NCBI GenBank assembly: GCA_002898955.1
Contig: BEIP01000010.1
Span: 1 to 10,978 of the forward strand
Direction: 5' to 3'
Length of the DNA stretch: 10,978 bases
Origin: a bacterium HR39
GTDB lineage: Bacteria > Pseudomonadota > Alphaproteobacteria > Geminicoccales > Geminicoccaceae
A program made the position numbers and the translations under genes. Below the pieces are notes generated by a model. It was given only the letters and a program-made list of their open reading frames with translations, did not search any database and was not told where the DNA came from. Of this stretch, positions 1 through 6,322 are shown one piece after another; position 1 is the stretch's first letter, and every line of letters starts with the position of its first letter.

Positions 1-1082
1 TCCCGCCCGGCGAGGGCTTCACCTACGAGTGGACGGTGCCGGCCGGCGAGGCGGGGACCTACTGGTACCATCCCCACGCCCACGGCTGCATCGCCCGCCA
101 GATGTGGATGGGTCTTGCCGGCGGCATCGTGATCCGCGGCCCCGCCGAGCAGGAGAGCGAGCTCGCCCTGTGCGACGACCGGCTGGTGGTGCTGCGCGAT
201 CTCGGGATCGCCGGCGACGCACCGGCGCCGCATATGCCGCACGACTGGCACACCGGCAAGGAGGGGCCGCTGCTGCTCGCGAACGGCCGCATCGCGCCCG
301 ATCTGCAGGCGCGGGCGGATCTCGTGCGGCTGCGGCTGGTGAACGCCGCCAACGCCCGCACCTTCCGCATCGCCCGTGCCGACGGACGGCCGCTCGTGGT
401 GATCGCCCTGGACGGCCGGCTGCTCGCCGAGCCGGTGGAGATGGACGGGCTGGAGCTCGCACCCGGCCAGCGGGCGGACCTGCTGGTGGCGGCGCGCGAG
501 GAGCCGGTGGAGCTGGTGGCGAAACACGCGCGCCGCGGCGTGCCCTCGCCGCGCCCGCGCCGTTCGCGTCTTCTGCGCATCCTGCCCGCTCGCGACGCGA
601 AACGGCTGCCGCTTCCCCGCCGGCTGGGGGATCCGGCCGCGTGGGGCGCGGGCGTGCCGGTGGCGGGCGGGCGGCGCATCACCATGGCCATGTTCCTGCT
701 GGACGGGCGCCCCTACCGGCCGGGTCGGATCGACGTCCGCGCCCGCCTCGGCACCGCCGAGATCTGGCGCGTGGTGAACGTCGGCACCATGCACCACCCC
801 TTCCACCTGCACACCTGGCCCTTCCGGCCGCTTTCCCGCAACGGCCGGCCCTGGCCGTTTCCCTGCGTGCTGGATACGGTGGACCTCGCGCCCGGTGACG
901 AGGTGGAGCTGCTGGTGCCCTTCACGCACAACCACGGCACCACCGTCTACCACTGCCACATCGCCGAGCACGGCGATCGCGGCATGATGGGCACCATCCG
1001 GGTGGACGACGGGCTGCCGTGGCAGGGGCCGGTGGGCACGGATGCCATCTGCGGCTTCCGCGGCCGCGGCGCGGGCCCCTGA
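1..1082 (+). CDS. Multicopper oxidase, C-terminal part (5' end outside window)
   Basis: Partial gene; the reading frame (codons starting at base 3) is open from the left edge to the TGA at 1080-1082, about 359 residues. Copper-binding motifs are intact. HPHAHG at 69-86 is a first-cupredoxin-domain type 2/3 motif; HPFHLH at 795-812 combines type 1 and type 2/3 ligands; YHCHIAEHGDRGMM at 948-989 carries the type 1 Cys, its His and an axial Met, as in CueO/CotA-type enzymes. By family, these enzymes oxidise a substrate (Cu(I), Mn(II), phenols or others) at the type 1 copper and reduce O2 to water at the trinuclear cluster, usually in the periplasm. The first half of domain 1 and any Tat or Sec signal lie upstream, so the substrate and export route cannot be told. 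The stretch at about 530-640 is Arg/Pro-rich and looks like a linker between the second and third cupredoxin domains. A GTG at 36 is inside the gene, not the start. Confidence 0.93.
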   Translation, partial: PPGEGFTYEWTVPAGEAGTYWYHPHAHGCIARQMWMGLAGGIVIRGPAEQESELALCDDRLVVLRDLGIAGDAPAPHMPHDWHTGKEGPLLLANGRIAPDLQARADLVRLRLVNAANARTFRIARADGRPLVVIALDGRLLAEPVEMDGLELAPGQRADLLVAAREEPVELVAKHARRGVPSPRPRRSRLLRILPARDAKRLPLPRRLGDPAAWGAGVPVAGGRRITMAMFLLDGRPYRPGRIDVRARLGTAEIWRVVNVGTMHHPFHLHTWPFRPLSRNGRPWPFPCVLDTVDLAPGDEVELLVPFTHNHGTTVYHCHIAEHGDRGMMGTIRVDDGLPWQGPVGTDAICGFRGRGAGP

Positions 1083-1092
1083 AAGACGCCGA

Positions 1093-1116
1093 CGCCCCCG
1101 CGGGTGTGCGGGGGCG
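1093..1116 (+). terminator. GC-rich hairpin after the multicopper oxidase gene
   Basis: CGCCCCCGC (1093-1101) and GCGGGGGCG (1108-1116) form a perfect 9-bp stem with a 6-base loop, 10 bases after the oxidase stop codon. It sits between two convergent genes (oxidase on +, microprotein on -, ending at 1161), so it could act on either strand. There is no T-tract on either side, so classic intrinsic termination is not certain; a transcript 3'-end stabilising hairpin is equally possible. Confidence 0.5.
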
Positions 1117-1160
1117 CGCGACGGGAAGACGGGCGAAGGCGCCTTCCGACGGGCGGAACT

Positions 1161-1301
1161 TCAGCGGTGGCCGGATCCGGCCGTCTCCGCCGGCGGCAGC
1201 AGCGCCAGCACCCAGCAGGGCGGGCACAGCCAGAACATCCAGGGAGCCGCCGCGAGGCCGGCCACCAGCCACGCCCGCGGCACCGGAACCGGACCCGGCA
1301 T
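1161..1301 (-). CDS. 46-residue single-pass membrane microprotein with CPPC motif, last gene of the heat-shock operon
   Basis: Small gene starting at ATG 1301-1299 and ending at TGA 1163-1161. A very strong Shine-Dalgarno (GGAGGAGG, 1316-1309) sits 7 bases before the ATG, better than those of its neighbours. The product begins with a Pro-rich stretch (MPGPVPVPRAW), has a hydrophobic segment from about Trp11 to Leu35 that can form one membrane helix, contains a CPPC pair (Cys26, Cys29) between Trp/Phe residues (WMFWLCPPCW), and ends in a polar tail. It starts 19 bases after the stop of the second small heat-shock gene on the same strand, so it is probably translated from the same heat-induced transcript. 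I do not recognise the family. A CxxC within a membrane segment could bind metal, react with thiols or form a disulfide, but none of this is shown. Support for being real: start signal, operon position, membrane-like composition. Confidence 0.6.
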   Translation of the reverse strand: MPGPVPVPRAWLVAGLAAAPWMFWLCPPCWVLALLPPAETAGSGHR

Positions 1302-1320
1302 CACCGCACCTCCTCCATCC

Positions 1321-1815
1321 TCAGGCCGCCTTCACCTCGATGCGCCGCACGGGCTTCTGCGCCGCCTCCGGCTTGGGCAGGCGGATGGTCAGCACGCCCT
1401 TGTCGTAGACCGCCTCGGCCCTGTCCAGATCGACCTCGGCGGGCAGCCGGATGGCGCGCTCGAAGCGGCCGAAGCGACGCTCGACGAAGTGGCGGTTCTC
1501 GCCACGCTCCTCGTGCTCGTCCCGCTTCTCGCCGCGGATGACGAGCAGGTCACCGCGCACCTCGACCGTCACGTCCTTCGGATCGACGCCCGGCAGCTCC
1601 GCCGTGATCCGGTACTCGCCCTCGGTCTCGGTCAGGTCGATCTCGGGCACCAGCGTACCGGTGGTGGCGGCGGGCATGCCGAAGGTGCGGAAGGTGCGCG
1701 CGAAGTCCTCGAACAGCCGGTCGATCTCCCGCCTCATCGCCACGAAGGGATCGACCATCTCCTCACGGTTCGCCGGGATCAGCGTCCGGAAGGGAACCAG
1801 CTCACGACCCGGCAT
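1321..1815 (-). CDS. Small heat-shock protein, Hsp20/alpha-crystallin family (second of pair)
   Basis: 164-residue ATP-independent holdase chaperone that should bind unfolding proteins in the cytoplasm and keep them refoldable by DnaK/ClpB. The N-terminal arm (1-55) includes the typical MVDPFVAMRREIDRLFEDF helix (20-38). The alpha-crystallin domain spans about 57-150, with PEIDLTETEGEYRI at its start, the LPGV loop at 74-77 and the G-V-L signature at 140-142 (YDKGVLTIRLPK). The C-terminal tail has the assembly motif IEV at 159-161. The domain is of the class B/HspC type rather than IbpA type. Start: ATG at 1815 has GGGAGGAA 6 bases upstream; an ATG at 1845 (10 residues longer) lies only 2 bases from the previous stop but has a weak ribosome site. 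It follows the IbpA-like gene by 32 bases and is probably co-transcribed with it. Confidence 0.95.
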   Translation of the reverse strand: MPGRELVPFRTLIPANREEMVDPFVAMRREIDRLFEDFARTFRTFGMPAATTGTLVPEIDLTETEGEYRITAELPGVDPKDVTVEVRGDLLVIRGEKRDEHEERGENRHFVERRFGRFERAIRLPAEVDLDRAEAVYDKGVLTIRLPKPEAAQKPVRRIEVKAA

Positions 1816-1847
1816 GGCCCGTTCCTCCCATCTGCCGATACCCATGC

Positions 1848-2327
1848 TCACGCCGCCTGCTGTTTCCTGACCTCCACGCGGCTCTCCGCCGGCTCGGCCT
1901 CGACGGTGCGCGTGCTGCGGATCTCGATCCGCCGCGGCTTGAGGGCCTCGGGGATCTCGCGCACCAGTTCGATCACGAGCAGACCGTTCTCCAGCCGCGC
2001 GTCCACCACCTTCACGTGGTCGGCGAGCTGGAAGCGGCGCTCGAAGGCACGGCCGGCGATGCCGCGGTGCAGGTACTGGACGTTGGGATCCTCGCGGCGC
2101 TTGCCGCGCACCACCAGCAGATTGGGCTCGACCGTCACCTCGAGGTCCTCGGGGGTGAAGCCCGCGACCGCCATCACGATGCGATAGCGGTCCTCGCCGA
2201 TCTTCTCGATGTTGTAGGGCGGATAGGAGCCCGACTCGTCCACCTGCAGCGCGCTGTCCAGAAGCCGCCACAGATGGTCGAAGCCGATCGTCGACCTCAT
2301 CAGAGGTCCGATGTCGAACCCGGGCAT
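1848..2327 (-). CDS. ibpA: Small heat-shock protein, IbpA-like (class A), first gene of the operon
   Basis: 159-residue Hsp20 chaperone. The N-terminal arm carries the IbpA-type motif TIGFDHLWRLLD (13-24), followed by SYPPYNIEKIGEDRYRI (34-50), the usual entry to the alpha-crystallin domain in rhizobial class A and IbpA/HspA proteins. The domain runs to about residue 127, with AVAGF at 53-57, FERRFQLADHVKV at 95-107 and the G-L-L signature at 115-117 (ENGLLVIEL). The C-terminal tail has the I-x-I oligomer motif IEI at 134-136, then an acidic/basic extension (RTVEAEPAESR). Expected role: cytosolic holdase binding aggregating proteins in heat stress, possibly in mixed complexes with the sHsp encoded just downstream. 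Start ATG at 2327 has GGAGGA 5 bases upstream; that site is buried in a predicted thermometer hairpin. The gene symbol is by resemblance only; other names (hspA, hspD) are used for the same family. Confidence 0.94.
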   Translation of the reverse strand: MPGFDIGPLMRSTIGFDHLWRLLDSALQVDESGSYPPYNIEKIGEDRYRIVMAVAGFTPEDLEVTVEPNLLVVRGKRREDPNVQYLHRGIAGRAFERRFQLADHVKVVDARLENGLLVIELVREIPEALKPRRIEIRSTRTVEAEPAESRVEVRKQQAA

Positions 2328-2328
2328 G

Positions 2329-2349
2329 GTGTCCTCCGTCGAGCGACAC
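2329..2349 (-). promoter_or_regulatory. ROSE-like RNA thermometer hairpin covering the ibpA-like Shine-Dalgarno
   Basis: On the minus strand the bases directly before the ATG fold as GTGTC-G-CTC / loop GACG / GAGGACAC: eight base pairs interrupted by one unpaired G opposite the Shine-Dalgarno. The left arm contains TCGCT, matching the U(U/C)GCU motif that pairs with AGGA in the 3' hairpin of known ROSE elements, where the extra G makes the helix weak and heat-labile. The ribosome site (GGAGGA) is wholly inside the right arm. A second possible stem (GTGCGG 2383-2378 with CCGCAT 2363-2358, 14-base loop) lies upstream and would be the 5' hairpin of a two-stem leader of roughly 50 bases; it begins close to the predicted transcript start, so its first pairs may be missing. 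ROSE elements are known almost only before this class of sHsp gene, which fits. The fold was made by eye, not by energy calculation. Confidence 0.72.
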
Positions 2350-2386
2350 ACCGACTGATGCGGCCCCTCACCGGCGACCGCACTCG

Positions 2387-2417
2387 ACATGAAGGAACTT
2401 GCAGCCGACCTTTCAAG
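2387..2417 (-). promoter_or_regulatory. Sigma-32 (RpoH) type heat-shock promoter for the sHsp operon
   Basis: On the minus strand a perfect CTTGAAA -35 box (2417-2411) is followed, after 16 bases, by CTTCATGT (2394-2387), which matches 6 of 8 positions of the sigma-32 -10 consensus CCCCATNT. Transcription would begin near 2380, giving a leader of about 50 bases that contains the thermometer hairpin. The -35 box overlaps the TGA stop codon of the upstream MFS gene (TGA at 2415-2413 lies inside CTTGAAA), so there is no spare sequence between the two transcription units. The spacing is at the upper limit reported for sigma-32 promoters. Confidence 0.75.
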
Positions 2418-3660
2418 AGGGGGCGCCCGCCCTGCCGCCGACGGCACCCGGCAGGAAGGTGGCGGCGAGGCCCGCCGCGAAGGCGAGCGCCAGCGCCCCC
2501 AGCACCGTCCACGGAGCGCCGGCTCCGGCCGCGGCCAGCGCGCTGGCCGCGGCGGCCGGCACCATCGTGTGGGCCACGCCGAGCACCGAGCTCGCCGCGC
2601 CGGCGATGCGCGCATGGGGCTGCATGGCGAGCGCCAGGGCGTCCGACATCAGCACGCTGAAGCAGAACAGGGCGACGCCGAAGAGCGGGATGGCGGACCA
2701 GGGTCCGAGCAGCCCCGCGAGGTCGAGCAGCGCGCCGGCCGAGGTGGCGAGCAGGCCCACGAGCAGGGCGGCGCGGGCGACGTGCTCCAGCGGGAAGGAG
2801 CGCACCAGCCGGGCGTTCGCGAGATTGCCGGCGATGGAGAAAGTGGCCACCGCCGCGAAGGTGAGTCCGTAGGCGGCGGGCGGCAGGCCGAAGTGGAGCA
2901 TGAACACCACCGGCGAGCTGGTGAGGTAGACCAGCAGCACGGTGAAGGCGCACACCGCCACGAGCCCCCAGGCGCGCGAGCGGGGATGGCCGAAGACGGC
3001 GGCGAAGGCGCCGAGGATGCGCCGCGGCGAGAAGGCGTCCGGATCGGGACACGGGAGGGTCTCGGGCAGCCAGCGCTGCGCCGCGAGGGCGGTGAGGGTG
3101 CCGTAGAGGGCGAGGAAGAGGAAGATGCTGCGCCAGCCGCCGAGCTCCATGAGCGCCGCCCCGAGGCTCGGGGCGACCAGCGGGGCGCTCACGAAGATGG
3201 CCATGGCGAAGGACATCACCCGCGCCATGCGCGCGCCGGCGAAGAGATCCCGCACCACCGCCCGCCCGAGCACCGGCGCCGCCGCGGCGAAGGCGCCCTG
3301 CAGCGTGCGCAGGGCCAGCAGTGCTTCGAGCGAGGGGGCGAGTGCGCACAGCAGGGAGGTGGCGGTGAAGAGGGCGAGCCCGCCGAGCAGCACCGGCCGG
3401 CGTCCGGTGCGGTCCGAGAGCGGCCCGACCACGAGCTGGCCGGCTCCGAAGCCGACGAAGAACAGGGTCACGGTGAGCTGGGCGGAGTCCACCGGAGCGC
3501 CGAAGTCGGCGGCAATCGCCGGCACCGCCGGGAGGTTGATGTCGGTGGTCATGGCCGAGATGCTCATGAGCCCGGCCAAGAGCACCACGAACAGCGGGCT
3601 TTCCGGCGAGAGCCGTCCGTGGGCGGCCCCCGCCCGCGCGGACGACGTGCGCGAGCTCAC
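2413..3660 (-). CDS. MFS drug-resistance transporter, Bcr/CflA type
   Basis: 415-residue inner-membrane exporter with about 12 hydrophobic segments. The first helix ends in MTTDINLPAVPAIAADFG, the pattern typical of Bcr/CflA (TDxYLPAxPxIA) and part of the drug/proton antiporter motif set. MFS motif A follows between helices 2 and 3 (GPLSDRTGRRPVLLGG), then a motif-B-like RTLQGAFAAAAPVLGRAVVRDLF on helix 4 and a motif-C-like Pro-containing helix 5 (SAPLVAPSLGAALMELGGWRS). By family it exports small hydrophobic compounds (for example chloramphenicol, bicyclomycin, sulfonamides) in exchange for protons; the actual substrate is unknown. Start: GTG at 3660 with GGGAGG 7 bases upstream; a GTG at 3708 would add 16 residues with no ribosome site. 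It is divergent from the SMP-30-like gene (125 bases between). Its stop codon is part of the heat-shock promoter; no terminator separates it from the sHsp operon, so read-through into those genes is possible. Confidence 0.9.
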   Translation of the reverse strand: MSSRTSSARAGAAHGRLSPESPLFVVLLAGLMSISAMTTDINLPAVPAIAADFGAPVDSAQLTVTLFFVGFGAGQLVVGPLSDRTGRRPVLLGGLALFTATSLLCALAPSLEALLALRTLQGAFAAAAPVLGRAVVRDLFAGARMARVMSFAMAIFVSAPLVAPSLGAALMELGGWRSIFLFLALYGTLTALAAQRWLPETLPCPDPDAFSPRRILGAFAAVFGHPRSRAWGLVAVCAFTVLLVYLTSSPVVFMLHFGLPPAAYGLTFAAVATFSIAGNLANARLVRSFPLEHVARAALLVGLLATSAGALLDLAGLLGPWSAIPLFGVALFCFSVLMSDALALAMQPHARIAGAASSVLGVAHTMVPAAAASALAAAGAGAPWTVLGALALAFAAGLAATFLPGAVGGRAGAPS

Positions 3661-3698
3661 CCCGCCGCCTCCCGCCGCGGGAAACGGCGCGCTCCGGC

Positions 3699-3728
3699 TT
3701 GCACGCACCCCGGGATGAGGGCTATGCT
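3699..3728 (+). promoter_or_regulatory. Putative sigma-70 promoter of the SMP-30-like gene
   Basis: TTGCAC (3699-3704) and TATGCT (3723-3728) are separated by 18 bases on the + strand, in the intergenic region that opens the SMP-30-like gene; the leader would be about 50 bases. A short inverted repeat CCCGT-AGA-ACGGG (3732-3744) lies at the predicted transcript start and could be an operator, but five-base arms are weak evidence. The boxes match consensus at 3 and 4 of 6 positions, normal for a GC-rich alphaproteobacterium. Confidence 0.45.
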
Positions 3729-3785
3729 GGGCCCGTAGAACGGGGGTCTCCCGCGCAGAGACTCCGAGACAAGGGAGGCAACGGG

Positions 3786-4910
3786 ATGAAGACTCTGCAC
3801 GTACCCTTCCTCGACGCCAGCGCGCCCGGGATCGACCGCCGCAGGCTCCTGCGGACGGTGGCGGCGGCCGCGGCCGGATCGCTGGTCGCGCGCGAGGCGC
3901 TGGCCCGCAGCTTCGCCTCCGACGCGGAGCCGGTGCGCTATCCCGATCCGGACATCGTGGTGCTGGACAAGCGCTTCGCGAAGTACCGTCTCGGCAACAC
4001 GCCGATCGTGCGCCTCTACCGCGGCACGCTGTGGGCCGAGGGACCGGCGTGGAACGCGGTGGGCCGCTATCTGCTGTGGTCGGACATCCCGCGCAACGAG
4101 CAGCTCCGCTGGCTCGAGGAGGACGGCCACGTCTCGCGCCGCTTCCGCTCGCCGTCCTTCCACTCCAACGGCAACACCTTCGACTTCCAGGGGCGGCAGA
4201 TCTCCTTCTGCCACCACCCGCGCCAGGTGGTCCGCTACGAGTGGGACGGCTCGGTCACCGTGCTGGCCGATCGCAACGACGCCGGCGAGCCGCTCAACGC
4301 ACCCAACGACGGGGCGGTGCATCCGGACGACGGCGCCATCTGGTTCACGGACCCCGGCTACGGCGCGCTCATGGACTACGAGGGCCAGCGCGTGCCCGAG
4401 TCGAACACCAGCCCGCGGCCCTTCACCAAGGAGGCCATCTACCGGATCGACGTGAAGACGGGGAAGATCCACAAGGTAGCCGACGAGCCGTTCAAGCCCA
4501 ACGGTCTCGCCTTCAGCCCGGACTACCGCACGCTCTACGTGGCGGACACCGGCGCCTCGCACTATCCGGAGGCCAAGAAGATCATCTGGGCCTTCGACGT
4601 GGTGGACGGCACGAAGCTCGCCAATCCGCGCGAGTTCGCCGACATGACCCTCGACGGCCGCGCCGGCTTCGCCGACGGCATCCGAGTCGACGAGGACGGC
4701 AACGTCTGGGCGTCGGCCGGCTGGGTGGGCGACGGCTACGACGGCGTCCACGTCTTCGCTCCCGACGGGACGCGCATCGGCCAGATCCGCCTGCCGGAGA
4801 TCTGCTCGAACGTCTGCTTCGGCGGCAGCAAGCGCAACTTCCTGTTCATGACGGCGAGCCAGAGCCTCTACGGCGTCTTCGTCGAGACCCGCGGCGCGCA
4901 CATCACCTGA
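3786..4910 (+). CDS. Tat-exported SMP-30/gluconolactonase/LRE-family protein
   Basis: 374 residues. The N-terminus has a twin-arginine signal: DRRRLLRT at 17-24, an Ala-rich hydrophobic core (25-34) and an ALA cleavage site at 38-40, so the folded protein should be exported to the periplasm. The rest is a six-bladed beta-propeller of the SMP-30/gluconolactonase family. The four expected metal ligands are visible: Glu85 (WAEGPAW), Asn174 (NAPNDG), Asn239 (KPNGLAFSP) and Asp297 (FADGIRVD). Other family landmarks are SDIPRN (99-104), HSNGNTFDFQGR (126-137) and YVADTGAS (251-258). By family it hydrolyses an aldonolactone with a divalent metal; the exact lactone is unknown, and a periplasmic site suggests work together with a membrane sugar dehydrogenase. 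The start at ATG 3786 has GGGAGG 7 bases before it. It ends 8 bases from the stop of the convergent COG4091-type gene; a sugar-acid link between these two is only inference. Confidence 0.92.
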   Translation: MKTLHVPFLDASAPGIDRRRLLRTVAAAAAGSLVAREALARSFASDAEPVRYPDPDIVVLDKRFAKYRLGNTPIVRLYRGTLWAEGPAWNAVGRYLLWSDIPRNEQLRWLEEDGHVSRRFRSPSFHSNGNTFDFQGRQISFCHHPRQVVRYEWDGSVTVLADRNDAGEPLNAPNDGAVHPDDGAIWFTDPGYGALMDYEGQRVPESNTSPRPFTKEAIYRIDVKTGKIHKVADEPFKPNGLAFSPDYRTLYVADTGASHYPEAKKIIWAFDVVDGTKLANPREFADMTLDGRAGFADGIRVDEDGNVWASAGWVGDGYDGVHVFAPDGTRIGQIRLPEICSNVCFGGSKRNFLFMTASQSLYGVFVETRGAHIT

Positions 4911-4918
4911 ACATCACA

Positions 4919-6220
4919 TCACCCGGCGGGGACGAGGCGGCGGCGCAGGCGCACCGCCTCGTTCTCCGGCAGTTCCTCGACGTCGTCGAGGGTGAGGAGC
5001 CGCCCCGCCTCGACCCGCCGGGCGAGGCGCACACCGTGGGCGAGGCCGATGGGCAGCAGCCGCTCGGCCGCCGCCCGCGAGGCCGGCACCAGCCGGCCCC
5101 AGACGGTGTAGGCTCCCTCGCCGTCGAGTTCCTCGCCGGGCTCGAGGTCGCGCTTGGCGCAGGCCGCTACGTCCGCCCGCCAGGCGATCGGTGAACCGGT
5201 GGGGATGCCGTCGAGGGCGACGCTGGCGACGCTGGTGGCGAGTTCGAGACCGATGAGGTGGTTGGGCCGCCAGAGCGCCGTGTAGCGGCGCAGCGGATCG
5301 GCCACCATGCCGTATTCCTCGAGGCAGGCGGAGACGTACGCGTGATCCGCCTCCACCACCACGTAGACGCCGAGGCGCAGATCGTCGGGAATCGGCCGGC
5401 CGTCGCGCTCGAGGCTGGAGACCACCTCCACCACCCCCTTCTTCTCGAGCACGCCGCCCTCTTCGGCCGGGCGCAGCACCGTGGCGAGGCGCGAAGTGCC
5501 GGCGGGCGGGAACAGCAGGCCGTCGTGCGGGGCCGAAAGCCCGGTGGCGTTGGCCACCGCCGCCATCTCCACCGCCGACTTGGTGCCGTCGAGGAAGGAA
5601 TTGTACATCTTCGGGTTCATCCCGCCGGCCCTCGCCCGGGCCGGATCGATGCCCCAGTGTTCCCAGACGGTGTCGGGCGTGGAGGTGTGGTAGGCGGGGA
5701 GGTACTTGGTGCCCTTGCCGGCCGCCACCACGGCGAAGCCGTTGGTGCGCGCCCAGTCGACGAGATCGCAGATCAGCGCCGGCTGGTCGCCCCAGGCGAG
5801 GCTGTAGGGCACGCCGGCGCGGCGCGCCTCCTCGGCCAGGGCCGGCCCGCACAGGGCGTCGGCCTCGACGGTCACCATCACCACTGGCAGCTCGCGCTCG
5901 AAGGCGGCGAGCGCATGGTCGATGGCGGCGAGCGGGTGACCCGTCGCCTCCACCACCACGTCCACCAGTGCCCGGTCGAAGGCGCGGGCGAGATCGTGCT
6001 CGAACAGCACGCGGGAGAGATCGGCGTCGCTCCAGCCCGCGCGCTTCATGTTCGCCGCCGCGCGGCTGGTGTCGAGGTCGACGACGGCCGAGAGCTCGAT
6101 GCCCTCGATGCGCGGGATGCGCGAAGCGAACATGGTGGCGAACTTGCCCATGCCGATCACCAGCACCCGCACGGGATCGCCCCGACGTGCCCGCTCGCGT
6201 AGCCTGCGTGCGTAGTCCAC
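4919..6220 (-). CDS. NAD(P)-dependent oxidoreductase with C-terminal SAF domain (COG4091, homoserine-dehydrogenase-like)
   Basis: 433 residues. The N-terminal Rossmann fold starts with VRVLVIGMGKFATMFASRI (17-35), a GxGxxx dinucleotide loop, followed by an acidic strand end VVDLD (46-50) and EATGHP near residue 100. The middle part holds a homoserine-dehydrogenase-like catalytic region including AGKGTKYLP, a NPKMYNSFLDGTKS segment and RRYTALWRPNHLIGLEL. The last ~69 residues (from 365) are a SAF-like domain (AYTVWGRLVPASRAA...LPIGLA), as in antifreeze proteins, sialate synthases and FlgA; databases often misname these proteins FlgA for this reason. By family it should oxidise or reduce a branched or sugar-derived hydroxy acid in the cytoplasm, but the substrate is not established. 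Start: GTG at 6220 with GGGGAGG upstream (8-base spacer). A promoter-like pair lies at 6250-6279. It is convergent with the SMP-30-like gene with 8 bases between and no terminator visible. Confidence 0.86.
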   Translation of the reverse strand: MDYARRLRERARRGDPVRVLVIGMGKFATMFASRIPRIEGIELSAVVDLDTSRAAANMKRAGWSDADLSRVLFEHDLARAFDRALVDVVVEATGHPLAAIDHALAAFERELPVVMVTVEADALCGPALAEEARRAGVPYSLAWGDQPALICDLVDWARTNGFAVVAAGKGTKYLPAYHTSTPDTVWEHWGIDPARARAGGMNPKMYNSFLDGTKSAVEMAAVANATGLSAPHDGLLFPPAGTSRLATVLRPAEEGGVLEKKGVVEVVSSLERDGRPIPDDLRLGVYVVVEADHAYVSACLEEYGMVADPLRRYTALWRPNHLIGLELATSVASVALDGIPTGSPIAWRADVAACAKRDLEPGEELDGEGAYTVWGRLVPASRAAAERLLPIGLAHGVRLARRVEAGRLLTLDDVEELPENEAVRLRRRLVPAG

Positions 6221-6240
6221 GGAAATGTCCTCCCCTGTCC

Positions 6241-6270
6241 GCCGCCCGCAACCTAGCCGCGGCGGGCGGC
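6241..6270. repeat. 9-bp inverted repeat around the -10 box upstream of the COG4091-type gene
   Basis: GCCGCCCGC (6241-6249) and GCGGGCGGC (6262-6270) are perfect inverted copies with a 12-base spacer. The spacer contains AACCTA (6250-6255), which is the putative -10 TAGGTT read on the minus strand. It could be an operator straddling the promoter, or the hairpin of a terminator about 50 bases past the end of the OtsA remnant (no T-tract). In DNA this GC-rich a 9-bp repeat is suggestive rather than decisive. Confidence 0.4.
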
Positions 6271-6279
6271 CGTGCGCAA
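6250..6279 (-). promoter_or_regulatory. Putative sigma-70 promoter of the COG4091-type gene
   Basis: On the minus strand TTGCGC (6279-6274), an 18-base spacer and TAGGTT (6255-6250) lie about 30 bases before the GTG start. The arrangement matches that before the SMP-30-like gene (TTGCAC, 18 bases, TATGCT), which supports both as the house style of this genome. Evidence is pattern only. Confidence 0.4.
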
Positions 6280-6322
6280 TCCGGGGGTGAGGGGCCTCCC
6301 CGCCCGCAAACCGTCCGCCGGC

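Noticed and set aside
1135..1146. Palindrome GAAGGCGCCTTC
   Set aside because: No loop and no T-tract; in this base composition a 12-base palindrome is likely chance, though it lies just past the microprotein stop.
922..1272. 116-codon minus-strand frame overlapping the oxidase 3' end
   Set aside because: No ribosome site and overlaps conserved oxidase codons antisense; the neighbouring frame 1301-1161 has a strong Shine-Dalgarno and a membrane-like product instead.
2389..3738. 449-codon open frame on the + strand
   Set aside because: Antisense to the MFS transporter; Glu/Gly/Arg/His low-complexity product.
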